Source: Cellvibrionaceae bacterium
GTDB taxonomy: Bacteria; Pseudomonadota; Gammaproteobacteria; Pseudomonadales; Cellvibrionaceae
Length of the DNA: 64,000 bases
Reading direction: 5' to 3'
Assembly: GCA_021151525.1 (NCBI GenBank)
Contig: JAGKXD010000006.1
Coordinates: forward strand, 1-64,000
In this document: positions 1-8,104 of the stretch, in pieces
How positions within the stretch are numbered: the stretch's first letter is position 1
Layout of the letters: every line of letters starts with the position of its first letter
Translations under genes and position numbers: made by a program
The notes under the pieces: generated by a model
Seen by the model: only the letters and a program-made list of their open reading frames with translations
The model's database searches: none
What the model was told of the DNA's origin: nothing

Positions 1-35
1 GATTTCGCTCCGCAATTAATCCGCAGTCGATTCAG

Positions 36-71
36 CCCCTCCCCCTTTTCAAGGGGGAGGTTGGGAGGGGG
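36..71. repeat. GC-rich palindromic repeat, CCTCCCCCTT family, copy 1
   Basis: The short perfect stem CCTCCCCCTT / AAGGGGGAGG has a TTC loop and is followed by a G-rich tail. It lies just beyond the rarA stop codon. The same unit in opposite orientation occurs at 31163-31200, and a diverged copy at 31269-31305, so it is a dispersed REP-like element and not a one-off terminator. On the minus strand it could still help end the lolA-rarA transcript. Positions 1-35 show nothing I recognise. Confidence 0.7.
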
Positions 72-73
72 TT

Positions 74-1414
74 TTATTTTTTATAACGCTGCTTTTTACT
101 TTGTTTATCCAGCTCGCGAAAATGCGCCAGCTTTTCTTTAATCTTCAACTCCAAACCACGGTCAACGGGGTCGTAGTAACTTGTATCAGCCAACTCTTCA
201 GGCAAATATTTTTCACCTGCCGCATAAGCGCCGGGCTCGTCGTGGGCATAGCGATATTCAGCACCGTAATCCATCGACTTCATGAGCTTAGTGGGCGCAT
301 TGCGCAGATGTATAGGCACATCAAAAGCAGGCAGAGAGCGAACATCAGCCATCACTTGGTTGAAGGCATTATACACAGCATTACTTTTGGGCGCTGCCGC
401 CAGATAAACCACGGCTTGGGCGATAGCCAACTCACCTTCGGGATGCCCAAGGCGCTGTTGAACATCCCATGCGGCGAGGCACAACGGCAAGGCGCGCGGG
501 TCGGCATTGCCTATATCTTCACTCGCCATACGCACCACGCGACGAGCGATATAGAGCGGGTCGCAGCCGCCATCCAGCATGCGCGCCAGCCAGTAAAGCG
601 CGCCATCGGGCGATGAGCCGCGCACAGACTTATGCAGTGCCGATATTTGTTCGTAGAAAATATCGCCGCCTTTATCGAAACGGCGTACGTCACTGGCAAG
701 AACTTCTGCCAATACCTGCTCGTTGATGACTTTGTGATCATCAACGTCATCTGCCAAATCTGCGGCGATCTCCAGCAAGTTAAGTGATTTGCGCGCATCA
801 CCATCGGCAGCTTGGGCAAGCGTCATTAGGCTATCGGCATCGATACGAATATCGCTCGCACCTAAACCAAGCTCTTTATCATTCAACGCCTGTTGCAACA
901 CTTGCTGCAACTGCTCAGGCTGTAAACCACGCAACACGTAAACACGGCAACGCGAGAGCAAAGCGTTATTTAATTCGAAGGAAGGATTCTCTGTAGTCGC
1001 ACCGATAAAAATAAAAGTGCCGTCTTCTACGTAGGGTAAGAATGCATCTTGCTGGGATTTATTAAAGCGATGAACTTCATCCACAAATAAAATGGTTTTA
1101 CGGCCAGACATTCGTTCTTGCTGCGCAACTGCGACTGCAGCGCGAATTTCTTTTACGCCAGATAAAACCGCAGAGAGAGATTCAAAACGCGCATGCGCTT
1201 GCTCGGCAAATAATTTTGCCAGCGAGGTTTTTCCTACACCCGGAGGCCCCCACAAAATCATGGAGTGTAATTGACCGCGAACAATAGCTTCGCGCAGCGG
1301 CTTACCCGGCGCAAGCAAATGCTCTTGGCCGATGTAATCATCCAAATTACGCGGCCGCATACGCGCCGCCAATGGTTGATAATTAGATTGCTGCGAACTG
1401 AATAAATCGCTCAT
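74..1414 (-). CDS. rarA: Replication-associated recombination protein A (MgsA/RarA AAA+ ATPase)
   Basis: This is a cytoplasmic AAA+ ATPase of the RarA/MgsA/WRNIP1 family, which acts at stalled replication forks and resembles clamp-loader subunits. The protein is 446 aa, the normal family length. Walker A is GPPGVGKTS (residues 56-64), Walker B is ILFVDE (108-113), sensor 1 is the GATTENPSF stretch (138-146), and an arginine finger is likely in SRCR (154-157). The C-terminal half carries the tetramerisation and helical region typical of the family. It begins 15 bp after the lolA stop on the same strand, so the two are probably cotranscribed, matching the conserved ftsK-lolA-rarA order. The upstream Shine-Dalgarno is weak, which may mean coupling to lolA. 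The family assignment is very secure. Confidence 0.96.
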   Translation of the reverse strand: MSDLFSSQQSNYQPLAARMRPRNLDDYIGQEHLLAPGKPLREAIVRGQLHSMILWGPPGVGKTSLAKLFAEQAHARFESLSAVLSGVKEIRAAVAVAQQERMSGRKTILFVDEVHRFNKSQQDAFLPYVEDGTFIFIGATTENPSFELNNALLSRCRVYVLRGLQPEQLQQVLQQALNDKELGLGASDIRIDADSLMTLAQAADGDARKSLNLLEIAADLADDVDDHKVINEQVLAEVLASDVRRFDKGGDIFYEQISALHKSVRGSSPDGALYWLARMLDGGCDPLYIARRVVRMASEDIGNADPRALPLCLAAWDVQQRLGHPEGELAIAQAVVYLAAAPKSNAVYNAFNQVMADVRSLPAFDVPIHLRNAPTKLMKSMDYGAEYRYAHDEPGAYAAGEKYLPEELADTSYYDPVDRGLELKIKEKLAHFRELDKQSKKQRYKK

Positions 1415-1429
1415 TAACTTTTAGCGCTA

Positions 1430-2053
1430 TTAGTTTTTAATGATGTCCACGCCTGCCGGCGCAACAAAATTAAACATATTTTCATCAACCGCTTGATTAC
1501 GTTTTACATTACTCAGCGCGAAATGTGTGAGCTGCCCCAAACTATCGCGGATGGAAAACTCGGTGAGTTGATTATCGACAAACACCAATAACAACTCTTG
1601 AAATAAGCCTTCGGTTACTTTTGGGGTGACCGAAAATTTTTCGGCCTTATCGGCTTGGGTACGATTAATGGTGAAATTTTTACGGAGCTTATCAACGTCT
1701 TCACTCAGCAATAACACGGGTGTTTTTTTCAAGTCATCACTAAATGGACGCTCATTTACCGTTTGCAAATCTGGGTCGTAAAGCCAGATTGTTTTTTGGT
1801 TAGAAACTAATAATTGCGGCGCAGGTGTTTCGGTTTTCCAAAAGAATTTACCAGGGCGCTGCATGACAAACGTGCCTTTTTGCTCGTCCTGCTTTTTTCC
1901 GCTTTTATCAAACAGAGTTTGTACAAAGCTGCCTTGCAGAGTGTTCATGGCATCGAGTTGCTTGCGCAGTTGCGCGGGGGATTGATCGTCGGCGTGAGCG
2001 GCGACTGCACTGAAAATAAATAAAGCTGTGATTAAACGAAAAATTGATTTCAT
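1430..2053 (-). CDS. lolA: Outer-membrane lipoprotein carrier protein LolA
   Basis: LolA is the periplasmic chaperone that takes lipoproteins from the LolCDE ABC transporter to LolB at the outer membrane. The 207 aa product starts with a Sec signal peptide (about residues 1-21, ending AVAAHA). The mature part has the LolA pattern: an early TLQGSFVQT segment, then GTFVMQRPGKFFW, then a conserved LYDPDLQTVNERP block. The start is supported by AGGAA upstream of the ATG. It lies between ftsK and rarA as in most gammaproteobacteria, but a 676 bp repeat-filled spacer separates it from ftsK here, so read-through from ftsK may be reduced. Function rests on family similarity and context. Confidence 0.95.
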   Translation of the reverse strand: MKSIFRLITALFIFSAVAAHADDQSPAQLRKQLDAMNTLQGSFVQTLFDKSGKKQDEQKGTFVMQRPGKFFWKTETPAPQLLVSNQKTIWLYDPDLQTVNERPFSDDLKKTPVLLLSEDVDKLRKNFTINRTQADKAEKFSVTPKVTEGLFQELLLVFVDNQLTEFSIRDSLGQLTHFALSNVKRNQAVDENMFNFVAPAGVDIIKN

Positions 2054-2067
2054 AACAATTCCTAAAA

Positions 2068-2158
2068 AGCTGGATTACTCGCGTTGCTCGCCCTTTGGAC
2101 CAGCCTACGGCAGTTCAAGCACCTTGTGCTTAGTCCCGCTACGCGGGGATGACGATGG
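2068..2158 (-). repeat. CATCCTCGC-family dispersed repeat, long form, single arm
   Basis: Read on the minus strand, this segment runs GTCATCCCCGC...GCGGGACTAAGCAC...GAGTAATCCAGCTTTT. It matches the left arm at 5150-5250, including the internal ~58 nt segment that the short copy at 61119-61207 lacks. It sits just upstream of the lolA ribosome-binding site. It is a non-coding dispersed palindromic element. Confidence 0.75.
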
Positions 2159-2242
2159 AGAGGTAAAGGTATTACAAACGCCCTGAACCAATCCCAAATA
2201 ACAAATTCAAATTCTCACTAATGGCACCAAATGGGCCCCATG

Positions 2243-2694
2243 TGAGTTCCCCGAGCATCGCAAGAGAATTTCGGGAAAACAAACAGGAAGTTTGTTTTAG
2301 TGACGATGCGGCATGGATGCCGCACCGGAACGACCGTAATTATCTGAGAAGCGCAGGATACAGGAACGAACTGGGTGTCTTTTCTTTTGCTTACTGTTCT
2401 TTGGACAAGCAAAGAAAAGTGAGGCCTGCGGCAGGCAAACAAAAATCAAATCTTGCGATCTATTTAAAAAGAATTCTTCCTAGCGGACGGCTTTTATTTC
2501 GCCTCTTGGCGAGCTTACTTTTCTTTGCTTCGCCAAAGAAAAGTAGCCAAAAGAAAGGCGACCCGAATCGTTCCTGTTTCCTGCGCGTTTCGGGAAATTG
2601 CTGTCGTTCCGACGCGACATCCATGTCGCGTAGTCACTCAAACGCACTTCCTGTGCGTTTGACACCATTTTTCCTCCAATGCTCGGGGAACTCA
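2243..2694. repeat. Large imperfect inverted repeat with four internal hairpins
   Basis: The arms are about 194 bp each (2243-2436 and 2501-2694) around a 64 bp centre. The tips are an exact 16 bp match, TGAGTTCCCCGAGCAT. Each arm carries two perfect small hairpins. Left arm: a 9 bp stem with AGGAA loop (2276-2298) and an 8 bp stem with GG loop (2307-2324). Right arm: an 8 bp stem (2613-2630) and a 9 bp stem (2639-2661). Seen in the same orientation, the loops are identical while the stems differ by paired changes. The outer part of each arm reads as related peptides (for example SFGYFSLAKQRKV), a translation I associate with dispersed repeats annotated as small hypothetical proteins in other gammaproteobacteria. 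It is probably a mobile or REP-like non-coding element. Confidence 0.8.
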
Positions 2695-2729
2695 TACGGG
2701 AGAAAATCTGGTACCACTAGCAACAAAAG

Positions 2730-5138
2730 TTAGTAATCCCCTCTTCCACCCGGCGCTAGCACCTCACGATTCCCATTATGCCCAGCCGACGAAACCACAC
2801 CCGCCGCCTCCATAGTCTCAATCAAACGCGCTGCACGGTTGTAACCAATTCTGAGTTTACGCTGCACCGACGAAATCGAAGCCTTACGCGATTCCAACAC
2901 AAAAGCCACCGCCTCATCATAGAGCGCATCGCTCTCGCCGTTATCGCCTTCCTCACCACCTTCACTTGGAATACCGGGTACAGGAATCGAGTTGTTGCTG
3001 TCGTCGGTGATGCCATCGATATATTGTGGCGTGCCGCGTTTTTTCCAGTCGGCAACCACGCGGTGAACTTCGTGGTCGTCCACGAAAGCGCCGTGAACAC
3101 GGATCGGAACGCTAGTGCCAGAAGGTAGATAAAGCATGTCACCGTGACCGAGCAATTGTTCAGCACCGCCTTGGTCGAGAATAGTACGCGAGTCAATTTT
3201 GGATGACACTTGGAATGCAATACGCGTAGGCACGTTGGCTTTGATCAAACCAGTGATTACATCTACCGATGGGCGCTGGGTTGCGAGAATCAAGTGAATA
3301 CCGGCAGCACGCGCTTTTTGGGCGATACGGGAAATCAATTGCTCAACTTTTTTCTTATCTACAATCATCATCATGTCGGCGAATTCGTCGATCACGACCA
3401 CGATGCAAGGCAAGGTTTCCAAGTTTGGTGCAGTCGCAACTTCAGCACCAGCCTCAAAGTTTTCTTCTGGCTTGAAGAGCGGATCAGGAATCGGCTGGCC
3501 AGCTTTGTTGGCATCGTCAACTTTACGGTTAAAGCCCGCAAGGTTACGCACCCCCATGGCCGACATGAGTTTATAGCGGCGCTCCATCTCACCCACACAC
3601 CAACGCAAACCGTTGGAGGCGTCTTTCATGTCGGTGATAACGGGCGTTAGCAAGTGTGGAATGCCATCGTAAACCGAGAGCTCCAACATTTTAGGGTCAA
3701 CCAGAATCAGGCGTACTTCTTTGGGCGTGGATTTGTAGAGCAAGCTCAGGAGCATGACGTTTACGCCCACAGACTTACCAGAACCCGTGGTCCCCGCTAC
3801 CAACAAGTGCGGCATTTTGGCGAGGTCTGATACAACCGGCTCGCCAGAAATATCGTGCCCGAGCGCCATAGTCAGAGGCGATTTAGCTTGATCGTAAGCC
3901 TCCGATGAAATCACTTCACTCAAGCGCACCATCTCGCGGTGGGAGTTAGGAATTTCAACACCCATTACGGACTTGCCGGGAATTACTTCTACCACGCGAA
4001 CTGAAACCACCGCCAGTGAGCGCGCCAAATCTTTTGCGAGTCCAGAAATACGGCTGGCTTTAATGCCGGGCGCAGGCTGGATTTCAAAACGGGTGACAAC
4101 CGGGCCGGGTTGAACTGAAACCACTTCAATCTCGATGCCGAAGTCTTTGAGCTTCAATTCCAGCAATTTGGACATGGCCTCCAGCGATTCTTTGGAGTAA
4201 CCCTTGTCGCTGCGCTTATCTGCAGGATCAAGCAAACCGAGTGATGGCAAAGTGCCTTCGGCCGGCTCCAAAGCATCGAAGAGTGATGGCTGCTTTTCTT
4301 TTTCCACACGGGGGCTAGGTGCCGGTTTCTTTTTGGGTGGTTCTGCAATAAAGACCGGTGCAGCACGTTTTGCTTCGATTTTTGCACGCTCCTCCACCAC
4401 TTCACGGCGATGCTGTTGAGCAACCACTGCAATATTTTTCTCGGCTTTTTCGCGCTTATACTGCAACCAGCGCTCTTTGGCTTTTTCGATACCAATCAAC
4501 GTGAGATTGCCCAGCTCATCCATCAAGGCAAACCAGGACAGATCGGTAAAAATGGTGAGGCCGAACAAAAACAGCGCAAGCAGAATGAGCGTGCCACCAG
4601 CGAAGTTAAATGCGTTATCCACCAAACTTGCAATGCCGCTACCCAAAAGACCGCCATTTGAATATGGCAGTGCTGACTCACCGCCGCTGTAATGCATGGC
4701 AGCAATGCCAGTGCCGGCAACCATGACTAAAATCAAGCCAACGGCGCGAATGCCGACCATCAGCCAATCTAGATTTTTGTGGTAAGCGCGGTCGCGGAAC
4801 ACCAGAACTATGCGGTAGGCGAGCATCACCGGAAAGAGGTAGGCCAAATAACCAAAGAGCGAGAAGAATACATCGGCAAGCCAAGCGCCAAAACGACCGC
4901 CAAGGTTGGCCACTTGGGCATTTTCACCGGTGCTCGACCAGCCACCATCGGCGACGTCGTAACTGAACATAGCCATCAATAAGTAACCGCAAATGGCCAC
5001 CAAACCAATCAGCGCGCCTTCGCGCACAATGCGCAGGCCTAGGTTGCTGGCAGGTTCTGAAACGGGCGGTTTACGGCTGGCGTTGCTTGCTTTCAAATGG
5101 GTTTTCCTAGCTTGCGAATGAGGTTTTAAACTGTGCAC
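2730..5138 (-). CDS. ftsK: DNA translocase FtsK
   Basis: FtsK is the septum-anchored, hexameric DNA pump that clears and aligns chromosome dimers for XerCD at dif during division. The product is 802 aa, a medium-length FtsK with a shorter linker than the E. coli protein. N-terminal membrane segments span about residues 40-200, followed by a charged P/K/E-rich linker (220-310), the RecA-like motor with Walker A GTTGSGKS (449-456) and Walker B VVVIDEFADMM, and a C-terminal gamma winged helix (about 735-795) that reads KOPS. The longest frame begins with GTG and no Shine-Dalgarno. A TTG at 5096 is preceded by AGGAAA and is an equally plausible start. It is the first gene of the ftsK-lolA-rarA set. 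Confidence 0.96.
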   Translation of the reverse strand: MHSLKPHSQARKTHLKASNASRKPPVSEPASNLGLRIVREGALIGLVAICGYLLMAMFSYDVADGGWSSTGENAQVANLGGRFGAWLADVFFSLFGYLAYLFPVMLAYRIVLVFRDRAYHKNLDWLMVGIRAVGLILVMVAGTGIAAMHYSGGESALPYSNGGLLGSGIASLVDNAFNFAGGTLILLALFLFGLTIFTDLSWFALMDELGNLTLIGIEKAKERWLQYKREKAEKNIAVVAQQHRREVVEERAKIEAKRAAPVFIAEPPKKKPAPSPRVEKEKQPSLFDALEPAEGTLPSLGLLDPADKRSDKGYSKESLEAMSKLLELKLKDFGIEIEVVSVQPGPVVTRFEIQPAPGIKASRISGLAKDLARSLAVVSVRVVEVIPGKSVMGVEIPNSHREMVRLSEVISSEAYDQAKSPLTMALGHDISGEPVVSDLAKMPHLLVAGTTGSGKSVGVNVMLLSLLYKSTPKEVRLILVDPKMLELSVYDGIPHLLTPVITDMKDASNGLRWCVGEMERRYKLMSAMGVRNLAGFNRKVDDANKAGQPIPDPLFKPEENFEAGAEVATAPNLETLPCIVVVIDEFADMMMIVDKKKVEQLISRIAQKARAAGIHLILATQRPSVDVITGLIKANVPTRIAFQVSSKIDSRTILDQGGAEQLLGHGDMLYLPSGTSVPIRVHGAFVDDHEVHRVVADWKKRGTPQYIDGITDDSNNSIPVPGIPSEGGEEGDNGESDALYDEAVAFVLESRKASISSVQRKLRIGYNRAARLIETMEAAGVVSSAGHNGNREVLAPGGRGDY

Positions 5139-5149
5139 GTAATTTTTAT

Positions 5150-5304
5150 GGGAGTCGTCATCCTCGCATAGCGGGACTAAGCACCAAGTGCTTGAACAGC
5201 CACAGACTGGCCCGCAGGGCGAGCAAAGCGAGTAATCCAGCTTTTGATTTACTGTTCAAACTTTTTAAGAGCTGGATCCCCGCTGAGCGAGGATGACGAT
5301 TCCC
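5150..5304. repeat. CATCCTCGC-family palindrome, paired long-form and short-form arms
   Basis: The left arm (5150-5250) is the long form: CATCCTCGC, a GCGGGA motif, an inserted segment of about 58 nt (5177-5234), then ATCCAGCTTTT. The right arm (5270-5304) is the inverted short form (AGCTGGATCCCCGC...GAGGATGACGATTCCC). Together they have the layout of the intact palindrome at 61119-61207, but with the insertion in one arm. The element fills most of the gap between ftsK and the lactonase gene. The rest of that gap (5305-5394) shows nothing definite. Confidence 0.75.
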
Positions 5305-5394
5305 TACATACCATTATTTTTACGATATATTGGCTCTACCAACTTCAGAGATACCCAGTATCTTATATCAACTCACAAGTGAAAATAGATTTAA

Positions 5395-6309
5395 TTATTG
5401 GGATGCTGAAGCTTTGTACCAACACTCATTTACGCCTTTAAAATTCGTGCGATAAATAAACAAATTACCCGCTTCCGGTTGCATAGCCAAGGCTTCTTCA
5501 CTTAAGCCGATACGCGCACTGGTAACAAACAACAAGTTCATTTCTTCACCGCCAAAAGCCATGCAAGTTGGCTGGCTAACCTTGGTTTTCAGCACAAAGT
5601 TTTCAACACCTTCAGGCGTGTAGCGAACCAAACGGCTGCCGCCCCATTCTGCATTCCACAAGTGGCCTTCGGCATCGATAGTGCTGCCATCGGGTTCAAC
5701 GCTGTCACTGGTTTGAACGAAGACTTTGCCTTCACCGAGCGTGCCGGTTTGCACATCGAAATCGTAAACTTTGATTTGATGGGATGGAGAATCAGCGTGG
5801 TAGAGTTTTTTGGAATCGAGGCTCCAACACAAGCTATTGGAAATCGCCAAACCAGTGAGATGTTGCGACGACTTGCCCTGCGCATTCAAACAAAACAAAC
5901 CCGCGCATTGCTCTGGCGTATTGCGCTGCTCGACAATTGAACCGGCCCAAAAACGGCCCTGGCGATCTACGCGACCATCATTCAGGCGATTACCGGTTAA
6001 ATGGGCTTCGGGCTTGGCAAGCCATTTAATTTCTCCGCTCGCTTTGTCAAACCAAGCAAAACCTGAGGCAAGCGCGAGTAAAATTCGCTCATCACTTTCA
6101 GAAAAACTGAAACAGCCTACGGCCTCTGGCGTATCCCACGTTTGCAATTGTTTTGATGCCAAGTGATAGCGAAAAATCTTGTTGGATTTTATATCAGTCC
6201 ACCACACGGCTTGTTCGCGATGATTCCATTGCACGCCTTCGCCCAAGATGTTCGCACAGGGAATTTGATCAATCAGCTCGATATTGTTTACAGAGTCGTT
6301 AGCAACCAT
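5395..6309 (-). CDS. SMP-30/gluconolactonase family sugar lactonase
   Basis: This is a predicted metal-dependent lactonase (six-bladed beta-propeller, SMP-30/gluconolactonase/LRE family) that opens aldonolactones to aldonic acids. Family metal and active-site positions are present: E in LGEGVQW, N in RLNDGRVD, N in AISNSLCWS, and D in VEPDGSTIDAEG. There is no signal peptide, so it is likely cytosolic. The start at 6309 (304 aa) is chosen because the longest frame would run back through the terminator at 6362-6394, and the new start gives MVANDS..., a normal N terminus. It follows a sugar symporter and an aldose-dehydrogenase-like SDR on the same strand, which points to the second step of an oxidative sugar pathway. 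The substrate cannot be read from the sequence. Confidence 0.86.
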   Translation of the reverse strand: MVANDSVNNIELIDQIPCANILGEGVQWNHREQAVWWTDIKSNKIFRYHLASKQLQTWDTPEAVGCFSFSESDERILLALASGFAWFDKASGEIKWLAKPEAHLTGNRLNDGRVDRQGRFWAGSIVEQRNTPEQCAGLFCLNAQGKSSQHLTGLAISNSLCWSLDSKKLYHADSPSHQIKVYDFDVQTGTLGEGKVFVQTSDSVEPDGSTIDAEGHLWNAEWGGSRLVRYTPEGVENFVLKTKVSQPTCMAFGGEEMNLLFVTSARIGLSEEALAMQPEAGNLFIYRTNFKGVNECWYKASASQ

Positions 6310-6361
6310 AAGTTCTTTTTGTCGTTTTTGTGGATGAGTCTTTTTAAACGCTGGAGATAAA

Positions 6362-6394
6362 AACGCCCCGCTCACTTTTCAGTGGCGGGGCGTT
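6362..6394 (-). terminator. Intrinsic terminator after the SglT-like gene
   Basis: The stem AACGCCCCGC / GCGGGGCGTT extends inward by CAC/GTG and is followed on the minus strand by TTTTTATC. It lies between the symporter stop and the lactonase start. Confidence 0.8.
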
Positions 6395-6434
6395 GCAGAC
6401 TACCATTTTTACAGCCGATCACCAAACTCGGCAA

Positions 6435-8015
6435 TTACCACCATACAGTGTAGAAGGCGATTAATACCAAGACTACGCCCAAGCAGGCAACGTTAAATAC
6501 GGGCTGGGTCTTGAATTGAACGCCGCTTAAATCAATCGCTTTTTCTTGATCTTTACCGCCGGACATATAGGTGACCGCGACAGCCAGAACCGCACACAAC
6601 AAAAACACAATCGCAATGCGATCCATAAACGGGAAATTTTCTGGCAATACAAATTTAGAGAGAATCGACAAAGCCACGGAACCTATACCAGCCACCAATG
6701 CTGACAATGCAGTCGCCTTTTTCCAGAAGAAGCCTAACAAGAACATCAGCACTACACCCGGTGTAAAGTAAGCAGTGAAATCTTGAATAAATTGGAAGGC
6801 TTGATCTGATTTACCAATTAATGGCTCAGCAACGACCAATGCAATTGCGATTGACGTAAATGCAGCAATGCGCCCAACCAATACCAAATGTTTTTCTGAT
6901 GCATCTGGTTTGATGATTTGCTTATAAATATCCATAGTGAACAAGGTAGAAATGCTGTTGGTTTTTGAGGCGAGCGATGCGCACACAGCGGCAACCAAAC
7001 TCGCAAACACAACCCCCAAAATCCCGTGTGGAAGAATGTTAACCATCATCCAAGGATAAGCCTTATCTGACGGAGTCAAACCTGGGTGCAACACGGCGGC
7101 AGCCACGCCTGGCAATACAACAATCACTGGCATTAACACTTTTAAGTAAGCTGCAAGCGCAATACCTTTTTGGGCTTCTTGCAAACTTTTTGACGCGAGC
7201 GTGCGCTGAGTGATGTATTGATTGAAACCCCAGTAAGAAATATTCATTACCCACATACCGCCAATCAATACCGAAATACCGGGCAAGTTTTTGTAGTTAG
7301 GATTGCTTGGATCAAGGATTAAATCGAATTTTTCGGGTGCAACATGCAGCAAGGTTGTGAAGCCATCAAGAACACCGCTACCGCCATGCATTGCCGCAAG
7401 CTTATCAAGGCCTAAATAAGTAATTAATAAACCACCGGTAACCAAGAGCGTTACTTGAAACACGTCGGTAAACGCAACGGCTTTCATTCCACCATAAAGC
7501 GAATAGGCAATCGCAAAAGTTGACATGGCGATCATCGCCGTCATCATGGAAATGCCGGTTACCGCATTTACCGCCAAGGCACCCAAATACATAATGGACG
7601 TTAAGTTAACTAACACGTAAAGCGTTAACCAGAAAATGGACATTACGGTGCGCACACGGCGATCATAACGTTGCTCCAAAAATTCCGGCATGGTGTAAAT
7701 GCCTTTGGCGATAAATATTGGCAGAAAATATTTACCCACCAAAAATAGGGTCAAGGCCGACATCCACTCGTAGGACGCAATGGCGATACCGCCGGCATAA
7801 CCTGCTCCGGACATACCTACAATTTGCTCCGCCGAAATATTTGCCGCAATCAGCGAGGTTCCCACGGCCCACCAAGGCAAGGCTTTACTGGCAAGAAAAT
7901 AATCCTGCGCATTTTTTTCATGACCTTTCTTCTCGCGCGATACTTTGTAAGCAATGAACACCAGAACCACGGCGTAAAATGCCAAAATGCTTAGGTCTAA
8001 CCAGTTAAGACTCAC
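6435..8015 (-). CDS. Sodium/sugar symporter, SglT-like (SSS family)
   Basis: An inner-membrane Na+/solute symporter of 526 aa. From memory it aligns along its whole length with Vibrio vSGLT, the Na+/galactose symporter. Shared blocks include PWWAVG.SLIAANISAEQ, IASYEWMSA, YWGFNQYI.QRTLA.KS and AFQ.IQ. Residues that bind galactose in vSGLT have counterparts: Q in ISAEQ, E and S in YEWMS, N and Y in MNISYWG, K in AAYLK, and Q in AFQFIQ. A sugar, perhaps galactose or glucose, is therefore the likely cargo. The start is GTG at 8015, placed 5 nt after a perfect AGGAGG. Longer frames cross the upstream terminator. It lies between the SDR and lactonase genes. Confidence 0.88.
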   Translation of the reverse strand: MSLNWLDLSILAFYAVVLVFIAYKVSREKKGHEKNAQDYFLASKALPWWAVGTSLIAANISAEQIVGMSGAGYAGGIAIASYEWMSALTLFLVGKYFLPIFIAKGIYTMPEFLEQRYDRRVRTVMSIFWLTLYVLVNLTSIMYLGALAVNAVTGISMMTAMIAMSTFAIAYSLYGGMKAVAFTDVFQVTLLVTGGLLITYLGLDKLAAMHGGSGVLDGFTTLLHVAPEKFDLILDPSNPNYKNLPGISVLIGGMWVMNISYWGFNQYITQRTLASKSLQEAQKGIALAAYLKVLMPVIVVLPGVAAAVLHPGLTPSDKAYPWMMVNILPHGILGVVFASLVAAVCASLASKTNSISTLFTMDIYKQIIKPDASEKHLVLVGRIAAFTSIAIALVVAEPLIGKSDQAFQFIQDFTAYFTPGVVLMFLLGFFWKKATALSALVAGIGSVALSILSKFVLPENFPFMDRIAIVFLLCAVLAVAVTYMSGGKDQEKAIDLSGVQFKTQPVFNVACLGVVLVLIAFYTVWW

Positions 8016-8065
8016 AGAAACCTCCTGAGTATTATTTATAAGATTTATTGTTTTTTGGTAAAAAA

Positions 8066-8089
8066 AACTCGTGCTATTTAGCACGAGTT
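8066..8089. terminator. Intrinsic terminator after the SDR gene (near-symmetric)
   Basis: A perfect 11 bp stem AACTCGTGCTA / TAGCACGAGTT with a 2 nt loop is flanked by A tracts on the left and right of the plus strand. On the minus strand it ends in a run of T, so it can stop transcription from the SDR gene before the symporter. Confidence 0.8.
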
Positions 8090-8104
8090 AAAAAAACTGT
8101 TTGG

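Larger units (their letters stand above)
2054..2729. other. Gene-free 676 bp ftsK-lolA spacer filled with repeats
   Basis: No credible gene lies here. From the lolA side it holds one long-form CATCCTCGC repeat (2068-2158), a short AT-rich stretch, and a large inverted repeat (2243-2694). Open frames in the spacer, including one of 170 codons on the plus strand, run through the repeats, lack family features, and translate the two repeat arms into related peptides, so they are by-products of the repeats. No convincing lolA promoter could be fixed, although one must lie here if the repeat stops ftsK transcription. Confidence 0.7.

Noticed and set aside
101..616. Plus-strand 171-codon frame antisense to rarA
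   Set aside because: It lies wholly inside a secure gene, and its composition fits a shadow frame.
2221..2733. A 170-codon plus-strand frame and a 71-codon minus-strand frame in the ftsK-lolA spacer, as genes
   Set aside because: They translate the two arms of an inverted repeat into related peptides. They have no ribosome site of note and no family features.
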